A stretch of 64,000 nucleotides of DNA from Agromyces agglutinans. Lineage in GTDB: Bacteria > Actinomycetota > Actinomycetes > Actinomycetales > Microbacteriaceae. The first letter of the stretch is position 1. The number at the start of each line of letters is the position of its first letter. The notes beneath the pieces are model-generated. The model saw only the letters and a list, made by a program, of their open reading frames with translations, ran no database searches and was not told where the DNA came from. Below are positions 9,933 through 16,901 of the stretch, one piece after another. The position numbers and the translations under genes are program-made. Where the stretch lies: the NCBI RefSeq assembly GCF_009647605.1, contig NZ_WJIF01000008.1:58260-122259 (forward strand). The letters run 5' to 3'.

Positions 9933-10529
9933 ATGCCCGGAACCGATCGCGCACCCGTCCGCGTCCGTCTCATGCACGACGACGAGACCGAAGTCGTCGT
10001 CGACCTCGTGCTCGCGGCGTACGCCGGCGACTTCGAACTCGCCGACGGGTACCGCGCCGACATCACGGCCGTCGCCGAGCGGGCCGCGCGGCACGAGGTG
10101 TGGGTCGCGGTCGACGCGGTCGATGGAACGCTGCTCGGCACGGTCTCGACGCCGAGGGCCGGCGGCACGATGTCACCTGTCGCGCGCGGGGGCGAACTCG
10201 ACTTCCGCTTCCTGGGCGTCGCGCACGCCGCCCGGCGGCGCGGCATCGGCGAGATCCTCGTCGAGCACGTGGTCGCGCTCGCGCGGCAGCGCGGCCTCGG
10301 CCGCGTCGTGCTCAACACCGGGCCCGACATGGTCGCGGCGCACCGGCTCTACGAGCGGCTCGGATTCGTGCGGCTGCACGAGCGCGAGTACCGGTTCGAA
10401 CGCGCCGACGGGTCGGGGTTCCTCATGATGGGGTACGGGCGCGACGTCACCGACGAAGACCGTGGCGACGGGGCATCCGAACCGACCGCACCCGGAGCAG
10501 CGCTCAGCGCAGCGTCTTGCGCGCGCTGA
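9933..10529 (+). CDS. GNAT family N-acetyltransferase
   Basis: The 198-residue protein shows the GNAT core: a beta strand DFRFLGVAHAARRRGIGEIL with the R-R-x-G-I-G acetyl-CoA pyrophosphate loop near residue 105, followed by LNTGPDMVAAHRLYERLGFVR, the standard C-terminal GNAT element. The substrate cannot be read from sequence. TAGGCT at 9921-9926, 6 nt before the ATG, indicates a leaderless transcript. The last 26 bases overlap the convergent CoA-binding protein gene, so the two transcripts share 3' sequence. Confidence 0.85.
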   Translation: MPGTDRAPVRVRLMHDDETEVVVDLVLAAYAGDFELADGYRADITAVAERAARHEVWVAVDAVDGTLLGTVSTPRAGGTMSPVARGGELDFRFLGVAHAARRRGIGEILVEHVVALARQRGLGRVVLNTGPDMVAAHRLYERLGFVRLHEREYRFERADGSGFLMMGYGRDVTDEDRGDGASEPTAPGAALSAASCAR

Positions 10530-11112
10530 TCTGGCCGGTGTCGAATCCGAGCAGGTGCAGTCCGCCGTGGAAGCGGGCGTGCTCGACCTTGATGCAGCGG
10601 TCCATGACGACGGTGAGGCCCTTCTCCTCGCCGGCGTAGGCGGCCTCCTCGTTCCAGATGCCCAGCTGCACCCAGATCGTCTTGGCACCGGCGGCCACGA
10701 CCTCGTCGATGACCTGCGGGATGTCGGAGCCGCGGCGGAACACCACGACGATGTCGGGCACCTCGGGCAGGTCGGTGAGGCTCGCATAGGCCGGCTCGCC
10801 GAGGATCTCGGTCGCGTTGGGGTTCACGAAGTAGAGGCGGTAGTCGCTCGACTGCTGCAGGTAGGTGGCCACGAAGTAGCTCGAGCGCGCCGGGTTGGGC
10901 GACGCGCCGACGATCGCGACCGACTTCGCGGCACGCAGGATGCCGAGGCGCTGGCGGGCATCGGGCCCGGTCCAGGTGCGCTGCGAGTGCAGCAGCTTCG
11001 CGAGGGGCGAGCTCGCGGGCAGCGAGCACGACAGGCCGTTCGCGAAGCGGACCGTCTCGAGGTCGTCGGCGGCGGGAGCGCCGGCGGCATCCGCCGTCAG
11101 GGTGTCGGTCAT
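10504..11112 (-). CDS. CoA-binding domain protein (YccU-like)
   Basis: A 202-residue protein dominated by a CoA-binding Rossmann domain: SVAIVGASPNPARSSYFVA at about 80-98, then LYFVNPNATEILGEPAY and the WVQLGIWNEEAAY motif. It resembles YccU and the N-terminal domain of succinyl-CoA synthetase alpha, but lacks catalytic parts, so it probably binds a nucleotide or CoA as a regulator. Its ATG at 11112 overlaps the TGA of metY (ATGA), so the two are translated together. That pairing with a sulfhydrylase hints at a role in sulfur metabolism, which is inference. About 70 N-terminal residues precede the domain, longer than in YccU. Confidence 0.83.
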   Translation of the reverse strand: MTDTLTADAAGAPAADDLETVRFANGLSCSLPASSPLAKLLHSQRTWTGPDARQRLGILRAAKSVAIVGASPNPARSSYFVATYLQQSSDYRLYFVNPNATEILGEPAYASLTDLPEVPDIVVVFRRGSDIPQVIDEVVAAGAKTIWVQLGIWNEEAAYAGEEKGLTVVMDRCIKVEHARFHGGLHLLGFDTGQISARKTLR

Positions 11113-12404
11113 GCTGCGCCTCCTGTCGCGGCCGCGAGGGCCTGGTCGAGATCGTAGACGATGTCGTCGACGTCCTCGATGCCGACCGAGAGCCGCACGA
11201 CGCCCGGCAGCACGCCCGCGTCGACGAGCTGCTGCTCGGTGAGCTGCGCATGGGTCGTCGAGGCCGGGTGGATGATCAGCGTCTTCGCGTCGCCGATGTT
11301 CGCGAGGTGGCTGGCGAGGTTCACCGACTCGATCAGCTGCTGCCCGACCGCGCGGCCGCCCTTGACCTCGAAGCTGAAGACCGAGCCCGGGCCCTTGGGC
11401 AGGTACTTCTGCGCGCGGTCGTAGTGCGGGTGGTTCTCGAGCCCCGCCCACCACACGCGCTCGATGCGCGGGTCGGCCTCGAGCCACTCGGCGACCTTGC
11501 GCGCGTTGTCGACGTGCGCCTGGATGCGGTAGGGCAGCGTCTCGACGCCCTGTGCGAGCAGGAACGCCGAGTGCGGCGCCAGCGACGGGCCGATGTCGCG
11601 GAGCTGCTCGGCGCGCAGGCGCGTGAGGAACGCGTACTCGCCGAAGTTGCCCGACCACTGCAGGCCGCCGTAGCTGGGCACCGGCTCGCCGAACAGCGGG
11701 AACTTGTCGGAGTGCCAGTGGAACCGGCCCGACTCGACGACGACGCCGCCGAGCGTGGTGCCGTGGCCGCCCAGGAACTTCGTGGCCGAGTGCGTGACGA
11801 TGTCGGCGCCCCACTCGATCGGGCGGTTGAGGTAGGGCGTCGCGATCGTCGAGTCGACGATGAACGGGATGCCGTGGGCTCGCGCGACGTCGGCGAGCGC
11901 CTCGAGGTCGGCGATCTCGCCCGACGGGTTCGCGATCGTCTCGACGAAGAGCGCCTTCGTCCGGTCGGTGATGGCGGCCGCGTAGTCTTCGGCGTTCGCC
12001 GAGCGCACGAACGTGGTCTCGACGCCGAAGCGGCGCAGGGTCACGTCGAGCTGCGTGATCGAGCCGCCGTAGAGGTTCGCCGAGGCGACGAGGTGGTCGC
12101 CCGCGCCGGCGAGCGACGCGAAGGTGATGTACTGCGCCGACAGTCCGCTCGCGGTGGCCACCGCGCCGAGGCCGCCCTCGAGGCTCGCGACGCGCTCCTC
12201 GAAGCTCGCGACCGTCGGGTTCGCGAGGCGCGAGTAGATGTTGCCGTACTTCTGCAGGGCGAACCGGGCCGCCGCGTCGGCCGTGTCGTCGAAGACGAAC
12301 GCGCTCGTCTGGTAGATCGGCAGGGCGCGGGCGCCCGTCACCTGGTCGGGGATGTTCCCCGCGTGGATCGCACGCGTCTTGAAGCCGTATTCGCGGTCTG
12401 CCAT
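11109..12404 (-). CDS. metY: O-acetylhomoserine/O-acetylserine sulfhydrylase
   Basis: The protein is 431 residues, a PLP-dependent Cys/Met-metabolism enzyme. The PLP lysine lies in the SATKFLGGHGTTLGGVVVE motif (about residues 205-223), preceded by the glycine-rich ATASGLSAQYITFASLAGAGD phosphate-binding stretch and IVDSTIATPYL. The large GTTLGGV insert and DKFPLFGEP segment are typical of O-acetylhomoserine sulfhydrylases rather than cystathionine gamma-synthase. It makes homocysteine directly from O-acetylhomoserine and sulfide. TAGCGT ends 6 nt upstream of the ATG on this strand, so the start is likely leaderless. It is the first gene of a two-gene operon with the CoA-binding protein. MetX is not in the window. 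Confidence 0.94.
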   Translation of the reverse strand: MADREYGFKTRAIHAGNIPDQVTGARALPIYQTSAFVFDDTADAAARFALQKYGNIYSRLANPTVASFEERVASLEGGLGAVATASGLSAQYITFASLAGAGDHLVASANLYGGSITQLDVTLRRFGVETTFVRSANAEDYAAAITDRTKALFVETIANPSGEIADLEALADVARAHGIPFIVDSTIATPYLNRPIEWGADIVTHSATKFLGGHGTTLGGVVVESGRFHWHSDKFPLFGEPVPSYGGLQWSGNFGEYAFLTRLRAEQLRDIGPSLAPHSAFLLAQGVETLPYRIQAHVDNARKVAEWLEADPRIERVWWAGLENHPHYDRAQKYLPKGPGSVFSFEVKGGRAVGQQLIESVNLASHLANIGDAKTLIIHPASTTHAQLTEQQLVDAGVLPGVVRLSVGIEDVDDIVYDLDQALAAATGGAA

Positions 12405-12481
12405 GGCTCAACGCTAGTCAGGCCCGGTGCCCGGGGGGCGCGCATCCGTCACACGAGGCAATCCGCGCCACGCGCTGGGAG

Positions 12482-13594
12482 TCAGCCCGCCGCACGCCAG
12501 GCGGTGACCTCGAGCTCGCCGCCCGTGATGTCGGTGTCGACCTGCACGAACTGGCGGACGGCGCCCGGGTACGCCGCCACGTGCACGAAGCCGGCCGGGT
12601 CGCGGTCGCTGCGGGCCGGCGCGCGCCACGACAGGTCGGCCACGACCGAGGCACCGGGCGCGACATCGAGGCGCACGGGACCGGCGTCGGGCTCGGCCAG
12701 CATGCCGCCGCCGTGCAGCACGCGGGTCTCGAAGCCGTTCGTGACCGGATCGCTGAAGGCGAGATCGGGGTATCCCTCGATGACGCAGGGGGCGGTGCTC
12801 GTGTTCGTCGCGGTGATCCGCATGCCGCGGTGCCCGGCAGCGGCATCCGGTCGCGACGCCGAGAAATCGAGCTGGTTCTCGGTGCACCACGAGGGATCGA
12901 CCTGCCAGTCGCCGGGCGCGATCTCGGGGATCGGCACGCCGATTGGCTCGGGCGGTGCCGGCTCGGACTGCGCGATCACCGCCTGGTCGACGGCCCGCTG
13001 CGCCTCGAGGGCGAGCGGCGTCGCGATCGCGAGTGCGCCGAGGCCCAGCACGGCGATGGTGGCGGACGACGCGATGAGGATGCCCCGGCCCCGGCCTGGC
13101 GCTCGCGTCGCGGGGGTTGCCCTGGCTCTGGCGAGCAGCGCACCCGCGAGCGCTGGCATCCATCCCCACACGACGCCCCAGTACGCCGCCGCCCCCACGA
13201 CCTCGACGCTCGGGAAGGCCTGGAGCTGCCGGTCGAGCACCGCGCCCGCCACCTGCACGCCGGTCGGGATGCCGACCGCGACGACGCCTGCCAGCACGGC
13301 GGCGAGCCATCCGGCCGCGAATCCGGCGGCGCCCCGCCCGGTGCGGAACACCGCCGCGAAGCACGCGTACCCGCCGGCCACCGCCAGCACGCTCGCCGCG
13401 GCGACCCATGCGCCCCACGGCTCGGGGGCGTCGAGCGGCGCCTGGATCGTGGCCGGGGCGGCCAGGCGCAGCGCCTTCGAGATGGTCGGTGACGGCGTCG
13501 ACAGCGGGAGCTGCGACAGCGCGTCCGACGCGAACCACGCCGCGACGGCGACGAGAGCGGGCACGGCGACGGCGAGGACGCGGGAGGGGCGCAT
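12482..13594 (-). CDS. Membrane protein with C-terminal DUF4232 domain
   Basis: A 370-residue protein with about five N-terminal hydrophobic segments (first at residues 6-25; others near 65-85, 90-115, 130-155 and 170-195), followed by an extracytoplasmic domain from about 220. The domain carries a Cys pair (DPSWCTENQLDF and STAPCVIEGYPDLAF) typical of DUF4232, found on actinobacterial exported proteins. The function of the domain is not known to me. TAGGCT lies 6 nt before the ATG, consistent with leaderless initiation. It is monocistronic, between metY and the isochorismatase-like gene. Confidence 0.75.
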   Translation of the reverse strand: MRPSRVLAVAVPALVAVAAWFASDALSQLPLSTPSPTISKALRLAAPATIQAPLDAPEPWGAWVAAASVLAVAGGYACFAAVFRTGRGAAGFAAGWLAAVLAGVVAVGIPTGVQVAGAVLDRQLQAFPSVEVVGAAAYWGVVWGWMPALAGALLARARATPATRAPGRGRGILIASSATIAVLGLGALAIATPLALEAQRAVDQAVIAQSEPAPPEPIGVPIPEIAPGDWQVDPSWCTENQLDFSASRPDAAAGHRGMRITATNTSTAPCVIEGYPDLAFSDPVTNGFETRVLHGGGMLAEPDAGPVRLDVAPGASVVADLSWRAPARSDRDPAGFVHVAAYPGAVRQFVQVDTDITGGELEVTAWRAAG

Positions 13595-13627
13595 CCGGGC
13601 AGCCTATGGCGCCGAAGGCGCCGGGCG

Positions 13628-14188
13628 TCAGCCGGCCAGCACCGTGTCGGTCGTCACGACCTCGGCGAAGCCGCCGCCGGCGAGGTTGACCGCCGTCGCC
13701 CGGGCGAGTTCGCCGGCGGCCAGGCGCAGGCCGCCCGGCCCCTCGAGGTCGAAGGTGTGCGTCGCGTCGAGCGGCACGATCACGCGGTAGCCGAGGTTGC
13801 CGCCCATGCGCGCGGTCGTCTCGACGCACATGTTGGTCTGGATGCCGCACACCACGAGCTCACGGATGCCCCGCGCACGGAGCCATCCGTCGAGGTCGGG
13901 GTCGCCGTAGAAGGCGGAGTTCACGTGCTTGGCGACGAGCAGCTCGTGTGCGGCGCCGGCGACGACGGGCTTGAAGGCGTTGCCCGGTGCGCCGGGCGCG
14001 AGCGTCGAACCGGGCTCGCGCGAGTCGTGGCGCACGAGCACGACGGGGCGCGAGGCATCCGCCCACGCCTCGATCAGCCGGCCGATGTTCGACTCGGCAT
14101 CGGGGTTGTCGCGGGGACCCCACGCGGGGTCGTCGAAGCCCTGCTGCACGTCGATGACGATGAGGGCGGCGTCGGGGGAGAGGTCCAT
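13628..14188 (-). CDS. Isochorismatase-like cysteine hydrolase
   Basis: At 186 residues this matches the isochorismatase/nicotinamidase superfamily. The catalytic triad appears as Asp in LIVIDVQQGF (residue 13), Lys in LLVAKHVNSAF (about residue 87) and the nucleophile Cys in GIQTNMCVETTARMG (about residue 121), with the cis-peptide motif just before it. Family members hydrolyse nicotinamide, N-carbamoyl compounds or isochorismate; the substrate here is undetermined. The ATG at 14188 is the only start that begins directly before the first strand; CAGGAT lies 6 nt upstream. The neighbouring genes are unrelated in pathway. Confidence 0.85.
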   Translation of the reverse strand: MDLSPDAALIVIDVQQGFDDPAWGPRDNPDAESNIGRLIEAWADASRPVVLVRHDSREPGSTLAPGAPGNAFKPVVAGAAHELLVAKHVNSAFYGDPDLDGWLRARGIRELVVCGIQTNMCVETTARMGGNLGYRVIVPLDATHTFDLEGPGGLRLAAGELARATAVNLAGGGFAEVVTTDTVLAG

Positions 14189-14272
14189 GGCACCATCCTG
14201 CTCCTGCGCGGCGCGGGCGGCACCGGTGTCGTCGGTCGGCGTGCGACGAGTTCCTGCCGATAGGCTCGCCCG

Positions 14273-14584
14273 ATGACCACCCGGTACCCGATCCTGGAGC
14301 ACGCGATCCTGCCCGTCGTCCCCGGCCGCGAGGCGGCGTTCGAGGCGGCGTTCGCCGACGCGAAGACGATCATCTCGTCGATGCCCGGCTTCATCGACCT
14401 CCGGTTGTCGCGATCGCTCGAGACGCCGAACGAGTACCTGCTGCTCGTGCACTGGGAGTCGGTCGAGGCGCACGAGGTCGGATTCCGCGGTTCGCCGCAG
14501 TACGCGCAGTGGCGGGCGCTGCTGCACGAGTTCTACGAGCCGTTCCCGGTCGTCGAGCACTTCGCCGAGGTGCACAGGGCCTGA
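14273..14584 (+). CDS. Antibiotic biosynthesis monooxygenase (ABM)-fold protein
   Basis: A 103-residue alpha+beta barrel protein with the pattern of ABM-domain dimers: an N-terminal strand ILEHAILPVVPGREAAFEAA, FIDLRLSRSLETPNEYLLLVHWESVEAH and a terminal helix. Members include quinol monooxygenases and stress proteins; no cofactor motif is visible, so the reaction is unknown. TAGGCT at 14261-14266, 6 nt before the ATG, suggests a leaderless mRNA. Its stop codon lies inside a 17-bp tandem duplication (14570-14603), so the C-terminus and stop are duplicated just downstream. Confidence 0.8.
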   Translation: MTTRYPILEHAILPVVPGREAAFEAAFADAKTIISSMPGFIDLRLSRSLETPNEYLLLVHWESVEAHEVGFRGSPQYAQWRALLHEFYEPFPVVEHFAEVHRA

Positions 14585-14603
14585 TCGTGCACAGGGCCTG
14601 ATC
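14570..14603. repeat. 17-bp perfect tandem duplication across a stop codon
   Basis: The unit GTGCACAGGGCCTGATC occurs at 14570-14586 and again at 14587-14603 without mismatch. The first copy contains the last codons and TGA of the ABM-fold gene. It looks like a recent slippage duplication and lies about 45 bp upstream of the guanidine-III riboswitch candidate. Confidence 0.9.
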
Positions 14604-14648
14604 AGGCAGGCTCGGTATCCTTGACGCAAGGTCGTCGAAGGGCGGCCT

Positions 14649-14690
14649 CCGGACGAGGGAACCCAGTACCCGGAACGCGACAAGACTGGC
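14649..14690 (+). promoter_or_regulatory. Guanidine-III (ykkC-III) riboswitch
   Basis: The stretch begins CCGGACGAGG, continues with CCAGTACCCGG and later GACAAGACTGG. This reproduces the conserved blocks of the small guanidine-III aptamer as I recall them: CCGGACGAGG, GTACCCGG and GACAAGAC. P1 is CCAGT (14663-14667) with ACTGG (14685-14689); the pseudoknot is CCGG (14649-14652) with CCGG (14670-14673). The ribosome binding site CAGGGAG (14694-14700) follows directly, 9 nt before the ATG at 14710 of an SMR gene of guanidine-exporter type. Motif, structure and gene context all agree. The mechanism (translational control by exposure of the site) is inferred. Confidence 0.9.
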
Positions 14691-14709
14691 ACTCAGGGAG
14701 TGAACAGTC

Positions 14710-15039
14710 ATGGCGTGGGTCATCCTCATCGTCTCCGGAATCCTCGAGGCCGTCTGGGCCACCGCGCTCGGCAAGTCCGAGGGCTTCACGAAGCTCTGGC
14801 CGTCGGTCGTCTTCTTCGGCGCGCTCGCGCTGTCGATGGGCGGGCTCGCATGGGCGATGCGCGACATTTCCACGGGCACCGCGTACGCGGTGTGGGTCGG
14901 CATCGGCGCGGCCCTCACCGTAGTCTGGGCGATGATAACGGGCGAAACGGATGTCTCGTGGGTCAAGCTCGCCCTCATCGTCGGCCTCGTGGGCTGCGTG
15001 GTGGGCCTGAAGTTCGTCGACGGCGGCGCCGGCCACTAG
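14710..15039 (+). CDS. sugE: SMR family guanidinium exporter (Gdx/SugE type)
   Basis: A 109-residue protein with four hydrophobic helices. Helix 1 has the essential Glu at residue 13 (SGILEAVWATALGKSEGFTKL), and the SEGFTKLWPS run is typical of the Gdx subtype rather than multidrug EmrE. Gdx proteins work as antiparallel dimers exchanging guanidinium for two protons. The candidate guanidine-III riboswitch immediately upstream is strong independent evidence for this substrate. No guanidine carboxylase is present in the window, so here the response appears to be export alone. The stop is at 15039, with no coupled gene. Confidence 0.93.
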   Translation: MAWVILIVSGILEAVWATALGKSEGFTKLWPSVVFFGALALSMGGLAWAMRDISTGTAYAVWVGIGAALTVVWAMITGETDVSWVKLALIVGLVGCVVGLKFVDGGAGH

Positions 15040-15119
15040 GGGGCGCGCCGTACCTCGGCTGTTGCGTGCGGCGCCGGCCGGGGCATCCGTTGGATCATCG
15101 ACGTTGATGTAAATAATTC

Positions 15120-15148
15120 TTGACGCGATGTCGAGAATCGCTTACCTT
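15120..15148 (+). promoter_or_regulatory. Promoter of the membrane protein-XRE regulator operon
   Basis: TTGACG (15120-15125) and TACCTT (15143-15148) are separated by 17 bp, a good housekeeping-type promoter. The -35 box is part of AATTCTTGAC (15115-15124), identical to the right half of the palindrome located downstream at 15155-15170. Confidence 0.65.
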
Positions 15149-15154
15149 GTGCAT

Positions 15155-15170
15155 GTCAAGAATTCTTGAC
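15155..15170. promoter_or_regulatory. 16-bp palindromic operator, probably for the XRE regulator
   Basis: GTCAAGAATTCTTGAC is a perfect 16-bp palindrome located 6 nt after the -10 box, so it covers the expected transcription start. A matching half-site overlaps the -35 box. The cognate regulator is most likely the small XRE protein encoded as the second gene of this operon, giving negative autoregulation. Confidence 0.7.
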
Positions 15171-15188
15171 CTGACGGGAAGGGCGGCG

Positions 15189-15620
15189 ATGTCGTACGAA
15201 GAGAAGGGCGTCTGGTCGTTCCTGGCGATCGCGGTCGTCGGGTACGGCGTCTACCTGGCGCTCGTGATCCCGCGCCTGATGGGCGCACCGATCGACGAGG
15301 TCGACTACGTCTGGCCGATGGTGTGGACGATCGGCGGCGCGATCGTCGCGGGCATCGTCGGACGCATCGTCATCGAGATCGTCTCACCCAGCGAGACGCG
15401 CGAACGAGACGTGCGCGACACCGAGATCGACCGCATGGGCGAACGCATCGGCGGCTCGTTCATCACGATCGGCGCGCTCGGCGCGCTCGTGCTCACGTGG
15501 TTCGGCCTCGACGGCTTCTGGGTCGCGAACACGCTGTACCTCGGCTTCGTCGTCGCCGCCGTGCTCTCGTCGTTCGCGAAGCTCGCGGCCTACCGGCAGG
15601 GCGGGTTCCAGTCGTGGTGA
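15189..15620 (+). CDS. Small four-helix membrane protein, hypothetical
   Basis: The 143-residue protein contains four hydrophobic segments (about 7-27, 40-65, 92-110 and 115-135). A charged cytoplasmic loop in the middle holds a run of Arg/Asp/Glu (ETRERDVRDTEIDRMGER). I do not recognise a named family with certainty; its size and pairing resemble DUF2178-like proteins that precede short XRE regulators. The start ATG at 15189 follows GAAGGGCGGCG. Its TGA overlaps the GTG of the regulator (GTGA), so both are made together. The promoter with palindromic operator lies directly upstream. The role may be sensing an envelope or drug signal, which is inference. Confidence 0.72.
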   Translation: MSYEEKGVWSFLAIAVVGYGVYLALVIPRLMGAPIDEVDYVWPMVWTIGGAIVAGIVGRIVIEIVSPSETRERDVRDTEIDRMGERIGGSFITIGALGALVLTWFGLDGFWVANTLYLGFVVAAVLSSFAKLAAYRQGGFQSW

Positions 15621-15832
15621 AGCCGACGCGCGTCACGAACGCGATCCGGTCCCTGCGGTTCGCCGCGGGCGAGATGACCCAGGCCGACCTGGCGGCGCGC
15701 ATCGGGGTGACCCGCCAGACCGTGATCGCGATCGAGCAGGGCCGGTATTCGCCGTCGCTCGAGCTCGCGTTCCAGATCGCGCGCGTGTTCGGCGTGCCGC
15801 TCGACGACGTGTTCCAGTACCCCGACGAGTGA
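15617..15832 (+). CDS. XRE/Cro-CI family transcriptional regulator (71 aa)
   Basis: A single helix-turn-helix domain filling the whole protein: MTQADLAARIGVTRQTVIAI is the HTH, followed by EQGRYSPSLELAFQIARVFG and LDDVFQYP, the classic ending of minimal XRE regulators. It has no ligand-binding domain, so activity is probably set by the membrane partner or by concentration. The GTG at 15617 overlaps the preceding TGA; a second in-frame GTG is at 15614. The palindrome at 15155-15170 is the likely binding site. An MDR oxidoreductase gene begins 13 bp downstream and may belong to the same operon. Confidence 0.9.
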   Translation: MKPTRVTNAIRSLRFAAGEMTQADLAARIGVTRQTVIAIEQGRYSPSLELAFQIARVFGVPLDDVFQYPDE

Positions 15833-15845
15833 GAGGAGCGGGCCC

Positions 15846-16901
15846 ATGCTCGCAGCAGTGGTCGAACGATACGGCCCTCCGGAGGTCGTGCACGTCGCCG
15901 AACGGCCCGACCCCGTGCCCGGCCCCGGCGAGATGCGGGTGCGCGTGCGCACGACGAGCGTCGGGGCATCGGACGTCGCGTTCCGGGCGGGTTCGCCCTG
16001 GTTCGCCCGGCTCTTCACCGGGCTGCGGCGGCCGAGGCGGCCGGTGCTCGGCACCGACTTCGCCGGCGTCGTCGACGCGGTGTGCCCCGGTGGTGCCGGC
16101 GCGCCGGGCTTCGCGGTCGGCGACCGGGTGCACGGCGTCACGGGCGTCGCCTCGGGGACGCATGCCGAGCTCGTGGTCGTCGCCGGCGACGGTGCCGTGC
16201 AACACGTGCCCGACGGCGTCGACGACGTCGAGGCGGTCGCGATGCTCGACGGATTGCTGACGGCACTCCCGTTCCTCCGCGACGTCGGCGGCGTCCGGCC
16301 CGGCTCCCGGGTGCTCGTGAACGGCGCCTCGGGCGCGGTGGGCTCCGCCGCCGTGCAGCTCGCGCGCTGGATGGGTGCCGAGGTCACCGCGGTGACCAGC
16401 ACGCCGAACGTCGCGCTCGTGCGCGCGCTCGGCGCGGCACACGTGATCGACTACACGGCCGAGCGATTCACCGACCTGCCGGGCCCCTTCGACCTCGTGT
16501 TCGACGCGGTGGGCCGTTCGTCGTTCCGCAGGTGCCGACGCCTGCTCGCCGCGCGCGGCGTGTACGCGACGACGGTGCCGAGCGCCTCGGTGCTGCTGCT
16601 CATGCCGATCACGCGCGTGCTCGGGCGGCGGCGTGCGGCGATCGCGTTCACGGGCCTCCGGTCGGATGCCGCGAAGCGGGCCGACCTGGCGCTGCTGCCG
16701 CAGTTGCACGCCGAAGGCGCGTTCGCACCCGTCATCGACCGGGTCGACGGGCTCGCCGACATCGTCGAAGCGCACCGGCGCGCCGGCACCGGGCGCAAAG
16801 TGGGCACGGTCGTGGTCGCCGTGGATCCCCGTCTCGCGGTGGATCCCCGTCTCGCGGCGGGCGACCTCGGGCTGCGGCGGGCCGGGAGCGCCGACGCATG
16901 A
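15846..16901 (+). CDS. Zinc-independent MDR oxidoreductase (quinone oxidoreductase-like)
   Basis: This 351-residue protein is a medium-chain dehydrogenase/reductase. The N-terminal GroES-like fold is followed by the NADPH-binding Rossmann motif NGASGAVGSAAVQLARWMGA near residue 160 and VIDYTAERF. The structural zinc cysteines of alcohol dehydrogenases are missing, so it is probably an NADPH-dependent quinone or enone reductase. The C-terminus carries an in-frame 18-bp duplication (VDPRLA repeated). Its stop overlaps the ATG of a second MDR gene by 4 bp, and the two proteins are homologous, which suggests tandem duplication followed by divergence. It begins 13 bp after the XRE regulator gene. 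Confidence 0.86.
   Translation: MLAAVVERYGPPEVVHVAERPDPVPGPGEMRVRVRTTSVGASDVAFRAGSPWFARLFTGLRRPRRPVLGTDFAGVVDAVCPGGAGAPGFAVGDRVHGVTGVASGTHAELVVVAGDGAVQHVPDGVDDVEAVAMLDGLLTALPFLRDVGGVRPGSRVLVNGASGAVGSAAVQLARWMGAEVTAVTSTPNVALVRALGAAHVIDYTAERFTDLPGPFDLVFDAVGRSSFRRCRRLLAARGVYATTVPSASVLLLMPITRVLGRRRAAIAFTGLRSDAAKRADLALLPQLHAEGAFAPVIDRVDGLADIVEAHRRAGTGRKVGTVVVAVDPRLAVDPRLAAGDLGLRRAGSADA
16821..16856. repeat. 18-bp in-frame tandem duplication
   Basis: GTGGATCCCCGTCTCGCG occurs twice head to tail (16821-16838 and 16839-16856). It adds six residues near the C-terminus of the MDR protein without shifting frame, and looks like a recent slippage event. Confidence 0.9.

Noticed and set aside
11250-13790. 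An 846-codon plus-strand frame over metY and the DUF4232 gene
   Set aside because: It lies antisense to MetY with its PLP motif and to a membrane protein; the sequence is a composition artefact.
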